A DNA stretch of 64,000 nucleotides from Lachnospiraceae bacterium A4 (lineage in GTDB: Bacteria; Bacillota; Clostridia; Lachnospirales; Lachnospiraceae), in assembly GCA_000403215.2 (NCBI GenBank), contig KE159528.1:49293-113292 (forward strand), read 5' to 3'. The notes beneath the pieces are model-generated. The model was not told the DNA's origin. It saw only the letters and a program-made list of their open reading frames with translations, and ran no database searches. This document shows, one piece after another, positions 55,977 to 64,000 of this stretch. The stretch's first letter is position 1; the number at the start of each line of letters is the position of its first letter. Both the position numbers and the translations under genes were made by a program.

Positions 55977-57209
55977 CTATCCCCTCTTCTCCCACCGCTC
56001 AATCATCTTCACAACTCTCTTACTTGCCTTGCCATCCTCAAAAATCCCATTTTCTTTCATAAACTGTTCTAGGCTGGCTTTATATACTACTTCATCAAAA
56101 TTCAAAATATTTTCCACCAGCCTGCCATGATCAAGCGCCACTGGAAACGGAAGTTTGTACATATCAAAAAATAAATCTCCCCGCTCTGCTATGTAATCCT
56201 CCAAATCATCTGCGTAGATAAATCCCGGAATGCCTATTAGTCCAGCTTCAAAGATTGCACTCGAATAGTCTGTGAGGAATGCGTCCGAGGCGGCGATCAA
56301 CTCGTTCATGTCAGGTCTCTGGCTGACATCAATTAGTCTTGTAGACATTTGATGTGTCTCCAGCCTGTCCATCTTCGCGGCAAGCTGCGGATGGAGACGA
56401 AGGAAAATATACCATTTGCCACCAAAACGCTTCTCAAGTGCATCACTCAGATGTTCAAAATCTACGGTTGTACTGTCGGTACTGACTGTGCGTACTGTAT
56501 TCTGACTTCCTCCTCTGAACGTGGGCGCATAGAGCAGGATTTTGGCATCCTTTGGAATATGATATTCATTTCTCAATTGTATATACTTCTTATCTCGCTG
56601 GTTCAGCAGGACATCACAGCGCGGTGTACCTGTCTTAATGATCTTACCTTCATAGATCAACCCATCACGGTACATGTGGTCACACCATGTTGACCCCGAA
56701 AGTACATAATCAATCATTTTTGAATCATTTGCGCTGACGATATATGCCATTTGTGGAAAGAGATTTCCTCTGTACTTTCCAATCGGCTTGATGCACAAGG
56801 TTGCGTGCCATGTTTGGATATAACACTGGCCTTTTCTTTTTTTTGTGCCATAGGCAGTCCTTGTATTGCCTACCCATATTCCTGCCGTTGACAGGTGATA
56901 TGCCCTGTTCCAAAGCGTATTTTTTACTTTTCTGATTCCTTTTGGAAATTTCTTGCTGTCATCATTGACCAGCCATATGATCTTGTGCTTTGTTCCGTTT
57001 TTCCTGTTACGTTTCAGCAATTCCTCCGCAACATATTTGGGGCTGCACCCATAACCGCCATTTCCCTCAAAAGTCCACATGACAATCTTGCTTTTGTCAA
57101 TAGGAAAAATACGACATATATAGTATGCCAAGCCATGTACAAATGCTTCTGCCCTTCTTCTTATGATGTAAATGTTTTCAGATAAGCTACTCTTTTGTCC
57201 ATATCCCAT
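55977..57209 (-). CDS. CDP-glycerol glycerophosphotransferase family (TagB/TagF-like)
   Basis: This 410-residue TagF-like enzyme has IVMWTFEGNGGYGCSPKYVA, IQTWHATLCIKPIGKYRG with the catalytic His, KILLYAPTFRGGS, FLRLHPQLA and FLTDYSSAIFEAGLIGIPGF. It should add a polyol-phosphate unit from a CDP donor. It carries no fused Rossmann-like module and its base composition is closer to that of the neighbouring precursor genes (57-63 kb). It lies between the precursor module and the AT-rich assembly genes. Confidence 0.9.
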   Translation of the reverse strand: MGYGQKSSLSENIYIIRRRAEAFVHGLAYYICRIFPIDKSKIVMWTFEGNGGYGCSPKYVAEELLKRNRKNGTKHKIIWLVNDDSKKFPKGIRKVKNTLWNRAYHLSTAGIWVGNTRTAYGTKKRKGQCYIQTWHATLCIKPIGKYRGNLFPQMAYIVSANDSKMIDYVLSGSTWCDHMYRDGLIYEGKIIKTGTPRCDVLLNQRDKKYIQLRNEYHIPKDAKILLYAPTFRGGSQNTVRTVSTDSTTVDFEHLSDALEKRFGGKWYIFLRLHPQLAAKMDRLETHQMSTRLIDVSQRPDMNELIAASDAFLTDYSSAIFEAGLIGIPGFIYADDLEDYIAERGDLFFDMYKLPFPVALDHGRLVENILNFDEVVYKASLEQFMKENGIFEDGKASKRVVKMIERWEKRG

Positions 57210-57223
57210 GCCAACAAACTTCC

Positions 57224-57952
57224 TTATGTAAATATTCCTGTCAGGCTTTCTGGAATTTCTGCTATCGCTCGCTCATAATCCTCAACAAAATCAATCTCCG
57301 CCCAGAATGCACCATCTGTCGGTACTGCCTTTATATTAAAATCTTCCTCGTCAATCAACCGCTGTATAGCACTCTCAAAATATGCATCAAAAACCTTTTC
57401 CTTCAAAAGTGCCCTCGTCTTTTGTTTGAGTGCGGAAAGCACTTTCTTACGAAAGGACGCCATACCTATAAATTCTCCGTCCGCTGTTTCATTAGGCATC
57501 TGTTTTGTGATTTGCTGGAGCCTTCCCTCTTTGCTTCTCACCTTCATTGCCTCATCATCACATATGCCATAATCAACGGGTAGTGTAACATCAAACTCCA
57601 TCTTCACCATTTTTTCCAAAATAGATGGTTCGCATATGGTATCTGCGTGAAGATAAATAAAATCGTCCTGTATCAAATGCATTCCCATATAAAACGACCC
57701 AAGCACATTCATCATCTCGTAAAATGGATTATACGCAAACCGTATATTTTTCATAGTTTTAGCAAGCTCTTCAAATGCCTCACTTTGGTATCCTGTCACA
57801 ATAATAATCTCTCCAACACCATATGCTTCCAGAAGTTTGAGATTGTATTCTATCAGTTTATGTCCTTTTATTTCCACAAAGGATTTTGGTTTTCCTGCGG
57901 TCAGGCTTCCCAGTCTGCTGCCTCTGCCTGCTGCCATGATCATTGCCTGCAT
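57224..57952 (-). CDS. LicC-like nucleotidyltransferase
   Basis: This 242-residue NTP-transferase starts with MIMAAGRGSRLGSLTAGKPK, the pyrophosphorylase signature with catalytic Lys, followed by IIIVTGYQSEAFEELAK and FIYLHADTICEPSIL. It resembles choline-phosphate cytidylyltransferase LicC and related CDP/UDP-sugar enzymes. With LicD at 15999 it could form a phosphocholine-type pathway, but no choline kinase or transporter is present, so another phospho-alcohol is equally possible. The ATG at 57952 follows GGAGGAGACATA and overlaps the upstream TAA by one base. Confidence 0.85.
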   Translation of the reverse strand: MQAMIMAAGRGSRLGSLTAGKPKSFVEIKGHKLIEYNLKLLEAYGVGEIIIVTGYQSEAFEELAKTMKNIRFAYNPFYEMMNVLGSFYMGMHLIQDDFIYLHADTICEPSILEKMVKMEFDVTLPVDYGICDDEAMKVRSKEGRLQQITKQMPNETADGEFIGMASFRKKVLSALKQKTRALLKEKVFDAYFESAIQRLIDEEDFNIKAVPTDGAFWAEIDFVEDYERAIAEIPESLTGIFT

Positions 57953-59097
57953 TATGTCTCCTCCCATGCCTTCTCATAAATTTTCCGCACGATATCTGGT
58001 TCCTGCGATGCTGGATCATTCAAAAGGTTTCCTGTCACTGTGTCTATCATATCCTGTAGCATTGTCCTGTCCACCGCTTTTAATGAACTTGGCAGTTTCA
58101 ACGATGCTATAAATTGACCCATTGTATGAATGCAGTTCTGCTTTCCCTGTATTATCCTTCCTGCAAGTATGCTTACCAGATGTTCCACACTCTCACGGTT
58201 ATATTCATATTCATACGCAAGCCATGCAGGATACAATGCAGCAAGTCCCCAGCCGTGGCTTGTATCGGTGTATGCCCCCAATGGATACTGTAATCGGTGC
58301 GGCAGACCTGTACTGGCATTTCCCAGATTAATGCCCATCATCATGCTTACATAACTCATCTGACTGCGTGCCTCTATATCTCCCAGATTGGCAGCAAGTC
58401 TTGGAAGCATCTGTCCAGCTAACTTTAGAGCATACTCTGACTGCATTCGTGTGTATTGTGATGCCGCCACTGAAATATAACTCTCCATAGCATGTGCTAC
58501 GACATCAAATCCCGTTTCCATCGTTCTATGAAATGGAACAGATTCTGTAAAAATAGAATCAACAATAGCCACTTGCGGAAACAAACGCTTTCCTCGGATA
58601 CCAACTTTCATCTTCTTTATATCATCTGTGATAATCGCTGCTTTGCTCAGCTCGCTGCCTGTTCCTGCTGTCGTAGGAATCGCTATGACAGGCAATGTTC
58701 CTTCCCCCGGTTCCATGCCATCATAGAGATATTCTTCAATCAGAGCTTTCGTTCCAGTTCTCGCCGCGACAGCCTTTGCGAGATCTATTGCACTCCCACC
58801 GCCAAATCCGATAACAACGTCAATCTTATTTTCTATTGCAGCCTCTATTCCTTGCTTCGCCTCTGAGAGCCTTGGATTAGCACTTACCTTGTCATAAATG
58901 ACCACACGTTTTACCTTCTGGCATTCCTCAAGGTTCTTTTTGAGATCAGCAATGTAGCCTAGCCTAGCAAGAGTGCGCCCTGTTGTCACAATCATGACAT
59001 TTCCACGCAATATATTTTCGATTTCTTTTATTGACTCCTGCCATATATCCCTGCCAAAATAAATCGCTGTCGGGATATAAATCTGTTCCGGTTTCAT
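57952..59097 (-). CDS. Iron-containing alcohol dehydrogenase
   Basis: This 381-residue group III alcohol dehydrogenase has the NAD(P)-binding GFGGGSAIDLAKAVAA and PTTAGTGSE, metal ligands in AIVDSIFT, VVAHAMESY and LPHRLQY, and a further His in DTSHGWG. It is located between the kinase and the nucleotidyltransferase, which suggests reduction of a small aldehyde or ketone to the alcohol that is later activated. Its stop overlaps the start of the nucleotidyltransferase gene, so the two are coupled. GGAG precedes the ATG. Confidence 0.9.
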   Translation of the reverse strand: MKPEQIYIPTAIYFGRDIWQESIKEIENILRGNVMIVTTGRTLARLGYIADLKKNLEECQKVKRVVIYDKVSANPRLSEAKQGIEAAIENKIDVVIGFGGGSAIDLAKAVAARTGTKALIEEYLYDGMEPGEGTLPVIAIPTTAGTGSELSKAAIITDDIKKMKVGIRGKRLFPQVAIVDSIFTESVPFHRTMETGFDVVAHAMESYISVAASQYTRMQSEYALKLAGQMLPRLAANLGDIEARSQMSYVSMMMGINLGNASTGLPHRLQYPLGAYTDTSHGWGLAALYPAWLAYEYEYNRESVEHLVSILAGRIIQGKQNCIHTMGQFIASLKLPSSLKAVDRTMLQDMIDTVTGNLLNDPASQEPDIVRKIYEKAWEET

Positions 59098-59107
59098 TCC
59101 AACACTC

Positions 59108-60640
59108 CTAAAGATTTTCTATACGAATCCGCTTCTGACTGTACAGCCTGTCCGTGATAGCCATTCTCTTTACAAACAATGGTTTCAATGTGTGATATGT
59201 TTCTTTATATAAATAATAAAGTTCCTTATACTTTTCATGATTCCTTCTATCAGGATTGATGACCATACGCACCTTGACAAAATGCTCTGCCGCCTCATAC
59301 AGCGATGAGTAGACTCTCTGCCCATACAGCGCCATCATCGCAGCACCAGTCGCTGTCGTCTCAAACTCAGAGAGCACCTGTATCTGCCTCCCCGTAATGT
59401 CTGCCTTGATCTGTGAGATGAGATTAATCCGTGCCAGACCACCTGACAGACGGATTGTATCAATCTTTAATCCGGCTTCTTCAATTGCAGCAATCATATC
59501 AAGGTCTATAAACCCCGTGCTCTCAAAAACTGCCCTTGTCATTTCCTTTCGCGTATGCATTCGTTCCAAACCGAAAAATACTCCACGAGCATCACTGTCC
59601 CACAGCGGCGCACGTTCTCCTAACAAGTATGGCAGGAAAATAACACCCCCGCCCCCCAATGAGGCTTCACCTGCATCTTTTTCCATAAGCTCATACGGCA
59701 GCGTCTCATTCTGGTAATAGCACTGTTTTACCCACTCGATCAATCCGCCGCCCATGTTATTCGAACCGCCTATAATATGAAACCCGCCCTCATAATACGG
59801 CTGTTGTTGTATCCTGCTACCGATGTGATCCAGCTTTTTTTCAGAAGCGGCCCTGAATACAGTGACTGTTCCTGACACATCACTTGCTGTTCCTTCGCGG
59901 ACTACACCGCTGCCCACAAAAGAACAAATAGCATCGTAGGTTGACAAGATCACGCTGGTTTCCATCGAAAGACCTGTATGTCTGGCAGCAGACTCTGTTA
60001 TCGTTCCTATCTTAGTCCCCGGCGTCACAACTTCAGGAAGCAGTTGTTCACTGATGCCAATTTCTTGTAAAAGTTGGGAGGGGTATTGTTTTTTCTGTAC
60101 ATCATAATACCATTTATGAGCATTTATATAATCTGTCACATACCGCCCCGTGAATTTTGCAGCAAGATAATCATTCGGAGCAAGCAATTTATAGGTTTTA
60201 TGATAAATTTCCTTTTCGTGGAACTTTACCCACAATGCTTTTGGGAGCATAAACGATGGCGATGCATTGCCTCCTGTTCGCGCTTTCACTTCTGCAAAAG
60301 CATCAAGGCTTCCAATAAAACTGCTTTCCTCTCTTGCCCTCTTGTCTGAAACCATCATACAGGGCATAAGGGCTTCTCCATTCTCGTCAACACATACCAG
60401 ACAGGAGGACGAAGATGTCACGGTCAAATAATCTATATGAATATTTCCGGCATCTGCCAATGTCTCTCGAATCACGATACCTGCTTTTTCCCACCATTCT
60501 GATGGAAGCTGAGTTACGGTCTCCCCTCTGAGGGATGTCTCAATCGGAATAAATGACGAGGCAAGCTTGCTGCCTGTCGTATCAAATATGATACTTCGTA
60601 TGCTTTTCATTCCCATGTTTAATACAAGTATTGTTTTCAC
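59108..60640 (-). CDS. FGGY-family carbohydrate kinase
   Basis: This 510-residue kinase has an FGGY fold: an N-terminal ATPase part (LVLNMGMKSIRSIIFDTTGS), SSSSCLVCVDENGEAL, DVSGTVTVFRAASEKKLDHI, and the substrate-site loop FLPYLLGERAPLWDSDARGV. Members phosphorylate sugars or polyols such as xylulose, ribulose, glycerol or erythritol; the substrate is not clear from motifs. It lies between an alcohol dehydrogenase and an aldolase and so may feed a polyol phosphate to the activation step. GTG start at 60640 after GGAAGGACC. Confidence 0.88.
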   Translation of the reverse strand: MKTILVLNMGMKSIRSIIFDTTGSKLASSFIPIETSLRGETVTQLPSEWWEKAGIVIRETLADAGNIHIDYLTVTSSSSCLVCVDENGEALMPCMMVSDKRAREESSFIGSLDAFAEVKARTGGNASPSFMLPKALWVKFHEKEIYHKTYKLLAPNDYLAAKFTGRYVTDYINAHKWYYDVQKKQYPSQLLQEIGISEQLLPEVVTPGTKIGTITESAARHTGLSMETSVILSTYDAICSFVGSGVVREGTASDVSGTVTVFRAASEKKLDHIGSRIQQQPYYEGGFHIIGGSNNMGGGLIEWVKQCYYQNETLPYELMEKDAGEASLGGGGVIFLPYLLGERAPLWDSDARGVFFGLERMHTRKEMTRAVFESTGFIDLDMIAAIEEAGLKIDTIRLSGGLARINLISQIKADITGRQIQVLSEFETTATGAAMMALYGQRVYSSLYEAAEHFVKVRMVINPDRRNHEKYKELYYLYKETYHTLKPLFVKRMAITDRLYSQKRIRIENL

Positions 60641-60641
60641 A

Positions 60642-61472
60642 TTAACTGGTCCTTCCTAACAGCCTGAGCTTGTTTGTTGTCATATTTTGTATTGAAGTAT
60701 GTATTTGCGAATTGATTACCAATGGGTCAAATCCGCTTTTCTCCACACCATTTTTGCAGATACTTTCTTCTATTCCACACTTATATGCAAGTTTTACTTC
60801 TGTAGAAATATTGATTTTCTTTACATTTCTATAAGATAACAGTCTGCTTAGGATTTCATCAGACAATCCTGACCCCCCGTGAATTACGAACGGAATATCT
60901 GTTATTTCGTTGATTTCACTTATCATTTGATAATGGAGATTCGGCACGCCTTTGTACTGTCCGTGTACTGTTCCTATAGCAGCCGCCAGCATATCAATTC
61001 TGGTATTTTTTACAAACCTGTCAATATCCTCCATTCTGGCAATTCCTGCTTCGACAGACGATATCTCATCCTCCTGTCCCCGTATCTGTCCAACTTCTGC
61101 CTCGACCAAGACACCTTTTCTTGCGGCAAGATCAGCCACCTCATTGGTGAGTCTAATATTTTCATCAAGTGGTTTATCTGACGCATCAATCATCACGGAA
61201 TCCCAACCATATTCAATTGCGGTATGAATCCAATCCAATGTTCTGCAATGATCCAGATGAAGATATGTATTGATTTTTTTCTTTTGAGAATAACTTTTTA
61301 CGTATGCATGAAATTCTTCTATATCAAGCTGTTGAAATGCCTTCATGGAAGTTTGCAATATGATGTCACATTTTAACTGTGACGCAGCATCCATCACTGC
61401 TTTTGCTGAAGGGATACTCCACACATTGAAAGCAAAGTATTGCGGTGAATTAGAACTGATATACTTTACCAT
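60642..61472 (-). CDS. Class II fructose/tagatose-bisphosphate aldolase family
   Basis: This 276-residue zinc aldolase has YLHLDHCRTLDWI, DSVMIDASDKPLDENI, VLVEAEVGQIRG, GTVHGQYKGVPN and FVIHGGSGLSDE, together giving the zinc and DHAP-binding residues. It is clearly related to GatY/KbaY-type aldolases. It may cleave or form a DHAP-linked sugar that supplies the polyol. The ATG at 61472 follows GGAGGGAG; a GTG three codons upstream is less likely. It starts two bases before the kinase frame, in one operon. Confidence 0.9.
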   Translation of the reverse strand: MVKYISSNSPQYFAFNVWSIPSAKAVMDAASQLKCDIILQTSMKAFQQLDIEEFHAYVKSYSQKKKINTYLHLDHCRTLDWIHTAIEYGWDSVMIDASDKPLDENIRLTNEVADLAARKGVLVEAEVGQIRGQEDEISSVEAGIARMEDIDRFVKNTRIDMLAAAIGTVHGQYKGVPNLHYQMISEINEITDIPFVIHGGSGLSDEILSRLLSYRNVKKINISTEVKLAYKCGIEESICKNGVEKSGFDPLVINSQIHTSIQNMTTNKLRLLGRTS

Positions 61473-61502
61473 AACGCACACTCCCTCCCAAAAAATCCAC
61501 TG

Positions 61503-62237
61503 CTAAGTATCAAGATACACTTCCGGTTCGTTCAAGATCAGGTCCGTGATTCCCTGTGCCTCCAACGGCGCAAAATCAAGCCTTGTCCCTGTCGGCTTCT
61601 CCGGATAGAGATGTCCGCTCATCCACGCTCTCACTGTGTATCCGCTTAATTCCGCCGTCGTAAGATCCATTCCCCGCCAGAACGGATGCAGTGCCAAGGC
61701 ACCACACCCATCTTTTAATTTGGTAAGACAGTCAGAAACTTTTGTGTCCAGTATGCCAAGCTCTGCCTTGGGGTCAATAGCTTTTAACTTTACAAGTGAC
61801 TTTGCATTAAAGGAGGAATAAACAACTATGTTCTGTAATTCCCGACTATGTATCAACGCCACAAGCTTTTCTTCCATGCCGTCGTATGGATAAACACTGT
61901 TTTTCAATTCTATGTTTAATTTTAATCCTGCTTTCAACCGTGCTTCCAGAAGCTCAAGCACCTCTGTGAGCGTCGGAATGAATTGGTTTGGATACGCATT
62001 ACCCGCATCAATTTTTAAGCTCTTTATTTCTGTCAGCGAATAGTCTCTTACAAATCCCATACCATTTGTCGTTCGGTCTACGCGTTCATCATGAAGAACC
62101 ACCAGCTCACCATCTCTCGTAAGCTGTATATCCAGCTCAATGCCTGTCAATCCCTGTAGCGATGCCGCCTTTTCAAATGCGAGCAGCGTATTTTCTGGAT
62201 AACGCTGGCTGCATCCCCTGTGTGCCCAGAGTCTCAT
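61503..62237 (-). CDS. Glycerophosphodiester phosphodiesterase
   Basis: This 244-residue GDPD TIM barrel has LWAHRGCSQRYPENTL, GIELDIQLTRDGELVVLHDE and the C-terminal Trp/Asp-containing TVRAWMSGHL. It releases glycerol-3-phosphate from glycerophosphodiesters, possibly supplying the cytidylyltransferase encoded just upstream. No signal peptide, so it is cytoplasmic. The ATG at 62237 overlaps the stop of the upstream gene (ATGA). Confidence 0.9.
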   Translation of the reverse strand: MRLWAHRGCSQRYPENTLLAFEKAASLQGLTGIELDIQLTRDGELVVLHDERVDRTTNGMGFVRDYSLTEIKSLKIDAGNAYPNQFIPTLTEVLELLEARLKAGLKLNIELKNSVYPYDGMEEKLVALIHSRELQNIVVYSSFNAKSLVKLKAIDPKAELGILDTKVSDCLTKLKDGCGALALHPFWRGMDLTTAELSGYTVRAWMSGHLYPEKPTGTRLDFAPLEAQGITDLILNEPEVYLDT

Positions 62238-63592
62238 CTCACTGTCCCGCCTTTCCTGTACTTGCTTTCCTGTATTAAAAATTTCTCCATAATCTCTGCC
62301 ATCGCGATCGACTCCCCCCGCGTCAATTTAAACACACTCTTGTCGTCCCCATTGATCATGTTCAGGAAATCGCGAATCTCATAGCGGAGTCCATCGCCAA
62401 AAAAGCGTTCTGAATATTTATCCACCTGAGATGCATTTTCATAATGTACTTCAAAGTAGGTGGTTTTCCACCATGGCGCAGATGCTACAATATAGCCCTT
62501 TGTACCTGCAATGAGCAGGCGTCCTTCAGATTTGACACCCAGCCCGCATGTAGCTGTCGCGATTCCTCTGGGATAACGAAACGAAACCTTTGTAAAAAGA
62601 TCCAGTCCGTTGCTGTCATGAATCGCCTCAAACCGGACATCCTCGTATTTATTTCCAAAAAGCTTGATAATCGGAAGCATGCAGTAACTTCCAAGCTCCG
62701 TAAGGCTGCCGCCGCACGCTGTATCTGTCAGTTCTCTCTTGTTCCTGTCCTCGAGCTTTGTAAAACAGGCGTCAATATATTGAACTGTTCCTATAATGCC
62801 GCTGCACGCGATGCCAAGTAATTTTTCAAAGCCCGGGCAATATGCTGTCTTAATTCCCTCAAAAAGCACCAGATTTTGCTGTTTTGCATAGTCAAAAAGC
62901 TCTTCCGAGTGGCTCTTTTGCAACACCATGGGTTTTTCGCACAGAACATGCTTCCCATGCTGTAGGGATAATTTCACATAATCATAATGTGTTTGATGCG
63001 GCGACGCCACATAAACAGAATCTATTCCTTTAAAAAATGTTTCAATATCATTAAAAAAATCAATCTCCCAAACTTTCGCAAACCGCTCCGCGCTCTCCCA
63101 GTTCGGATTATAAACCCGCTGCACATCAATGCCACTCACCTGCTTTGATTCCGGCACAAACCGATTTGCAATTCTTCCGGTTCCGATGATGCCTACTTTT
63201 TGAATATGCCTGTTCTGCTCGCGCAGCATGGTACTTGATATATTTTTCGTTCTTTCCAGATAGATTACTTGACAATAATCTGAGATGTAATCAAATGCCC
63301 CCATCCAGTCTGAACCGATTGCAAAGATATCAATGTGATATTTCTGCACATCACTGATTTTCTGCCCTACTGTTTCCTCTATAATCACTTCGTCAGCAAA
63401 TCCTGACTTTCTAACATTTTCAATTCGTGTCATAAGGGAGTCCACTACATTGAGTTTTCCCCGCTCCATATCATACTTCTCTGTCGTCACCCCGACGATG
63501 AGATAATCCCCTAATTCTTTCGCCCTCTTGAGTAAACGGTAATGCCCTTCATGAAAGAGGTCAAATGTCCCATATGTAATTACTTTTGTCAT
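62234..63592 (-). CDS. TagD-like cytidylyltransferase fused to Gfo/Idh/MocA oxidoreductase
   Basis: This 452-residue fusion has residues ~1-130 as a glycerol-3-phosphate cytidylyltransferase-type domain (VITYGTFDLFHEGHYRLLKR with HxGH, IFAIGSDWMG, ISSTMLREQ). Residues ~135-450 are a Gfo/Idh/MocA oxidoreductase with VGIIGTGRIANRFVPES, the conserved GKHVLCEKPMVLQ, and a large beta-sheet domain. The fusion suggests that one polypeptide makes a reduced polyol phosphate and its CDP derivative, or channels related steps. It is the first gene of the operon; AAAGAGGTATT precedes the ATG. Confidence 0.88.
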   Translation of the reverse strand: MTKVITYGTFDLFHEGHYRLLKRAKELGDYLIVGVTTEKYDMERGKLNVVDSLMTRIENVRKSGFADEVIIEETVGQKISDVQKYHIDIFAIGSDWMGAFDYISDYCQVIYLERTKNISSTMLREQNRHIQKVGIIGTGRIANRFVPESKQVSGIDVQRVYNPNWESAERFAKVWEIDFFNDIETFFKGIDSVYVASPHQTHYDYVKLSLQHGKHVLCEKPMVLQKSHSEELFDYAKQQNLVLFEGIKTAYCPGFEKLLGIACSGIIGTVQYIDACFTKLEDRNKRELTDTACGGSLTELGSYCMLPIIKLFGNKYEDVRFEAIHDSNGLDLFTKVSFRYPRGIATATCGLGVKSEGRLLIAGTKGYIVASAPWWKTTYFEVHYENASQVDKYSERFFGDGLRYEIRDFLNMINGDDKSVFKLTRGESIAMAEIMEKFLIQESKYRKGGTVR

Positions 63593-63837
63593 AATACCTC
63601 TTTCCTGCTAAAATCAATATTATTTCACTCCACCCATTCTTAAACTTGTCAAGAAGAATGCAGCCTTTTAAAATTATCATAAGGATTATCGGAACGTTTT
63701 CGTCTGTGATGCTTCTGGTCTTTCACCACAAGCATGCACTTCGCTCCGCGTAAGCCGCGGTCCTGGCATACCCGAAAACAGGTCCATGACATCTGCATGT
63801 AAGGATGCCCGTTTAGCTAATGCCGACTTTTTGCCTT

Positions 63838-63899
63838 TGGAACTGTTAACAAATAGCTGTTGACAATTCATTGTGATAAGCTATTTGTTAACAGTTCCA
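63838..63899. repeat. Perfect 21-bp inverted repeat with 20-nt spacer
   Basis: The left arm (63838-63858) starts TGGAACTGTTAACAAATAGC and the right arm (63879-63899) is its exact complement. The 20-nt spacer contains TTGACA (63860-63865) on the plus strand. There is no T-run on either side, so a terminator is unlikely; a recombinase or regulator site or a MITE-like element is possible. Confidence 0.7.
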
Positions 63900-63936
63900 T
63901 ATGTCAAATGTACGTTGCTGGGATCCGATATTGGTA

Positions 63937-63956
63937 AAACCATCACATGATGGTTT
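63937..63956. repeat. Short palindrome
   Basis: AAACCATCA (63937-63945), a 2-nt spacer and TGATGGTTT (63948-63956) form a perfect dyad. Possible operator; function unknown. Confidence 0.45.
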
Positions 63957-64000
63957 ATTCGCAGTTCCATACACTTCAACCATTATTATTTTTATTGTAT

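Larger units (their letters stand above)
63593..64000. other. Non-coding region upstream of the glycan operon
   Basis: No convincing gene is present. A minus-strand TTGACA (63652-63647) lies 55-60 nt before the start, but no good -10 box follows at normal spacing (a TAATAT is about 24 nt away). The region also contains the inverted repeat at 63838-63899, a small palindrome at 63937-63956, and two direct copies of CAGTTCCATA near 63892 and 63962. A 61-codon frame (63686-63871) is not convincing. Confidence 0.5.

Noticed and set aside
59643-59661. C5GC6 run in the FGGY kinase as a slippage site
   Set aside because: It encodes the conserved GGGGVIF loop before FLPYLLGERAP and is interrupted by a G, so family conservation explains it.
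63686-63871. 61-codon minus-strand frame in the upstream region
   Set aside because: No good ribosome site, no recognised domain, and its beginning lies inside the inverted repeat; more likely non-coding or part of a dispersed repeat.
1-64000. CRISPR arrays, tRNA and rRNA genes
   Set aside because: No regularly spaced direct repeats, no T-loop GGTTCAAATC-type segments and no rRNA sequence were recognised on either strand.

Overview
The window looks like a low-to-mid GC Firmicute chromosome, most likely a gut Lachnospiraceae (Clostridia). The signs are GGAGG-type ribosome sites, frequent GTG/TTG starts, an IS1182 element, an Rpn-type nuclease remnant, a CysG-type siroheme fusion and CDP-polyol/TagF genes. 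Species cannot be fixed from the sequence alone.

Layout. (1) 1-2044: end of a DDE transposase cut by the window edge, a strong promoter and terminator that could make a ~95-nt RNA resembling a type I antitoxin, and a truncated Rpn nuclease gene. (2) 2080-7920: a minus-strand operon (SCP2-like protein, alpha/beta hydrolase, condensation-type acyltransferase, stand-alone carrier protein, acyl-AMP ligase), divergent from a TetR regulator, with two near-identical operator-like dyads over the operon promoter. It resembles a small non-NRPS assembly line for an acylated product. (3) 7937-15879: VWA-protein remnant, LysM/M14 peptidase, metF, a two-sensor GGDEF/EAL membrane protein, siroheme synthase and a DUF1624 membrane protein. 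(4) 15951-63592: a minus-strand surface-glycan locus of about 47.6 kb, ending at a clear intrinsic terminator. (5) 63593-64000: non-coding upstream DNA with a 21-bp-arm inverted repeat.

Within the locus, the promoter-proximal part (55.9-63.6 kb) looks like a precursor module: a TagD cytidylyltransferase fused to a Gfo/Idh oxidoreductase, a glycerophosphodiesterase, a class II aldolase, an FGGY kinase, an iron alcohol dehydrogenase, a LicC-like nucleotidyltransferase and a TagF-like transferase. The AT-richer 16-55.9 kb part holds many GT2 and GT4 glycosyltransferases, two WbsX (GH99-like) proteins, two radical SAM enzymes, two hexapeptide acyltransferases, LicD, a WcbI-like gene (frameshifted), DUF1919, a HAD protein, a DegT aminotransferase with a cupin, an epimerase and a methyltransferase.

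The most striking observation is that 21 of 28 intact or frameshifted genes in 16-55.9 kb carry the same ~90-residue Rossmann-like module, at the N- or the C-terminus, fused to catalytic domains of quite different families. G10 and G9 tracts inside two modifying-enzyme genes, an A6T4 frameshift in the WcbI gene and an IS inserted in a C-tract suggest that the glycan structure varies. No flippase, polymerase, ABC exporter or initiating transferase is seen in the window.
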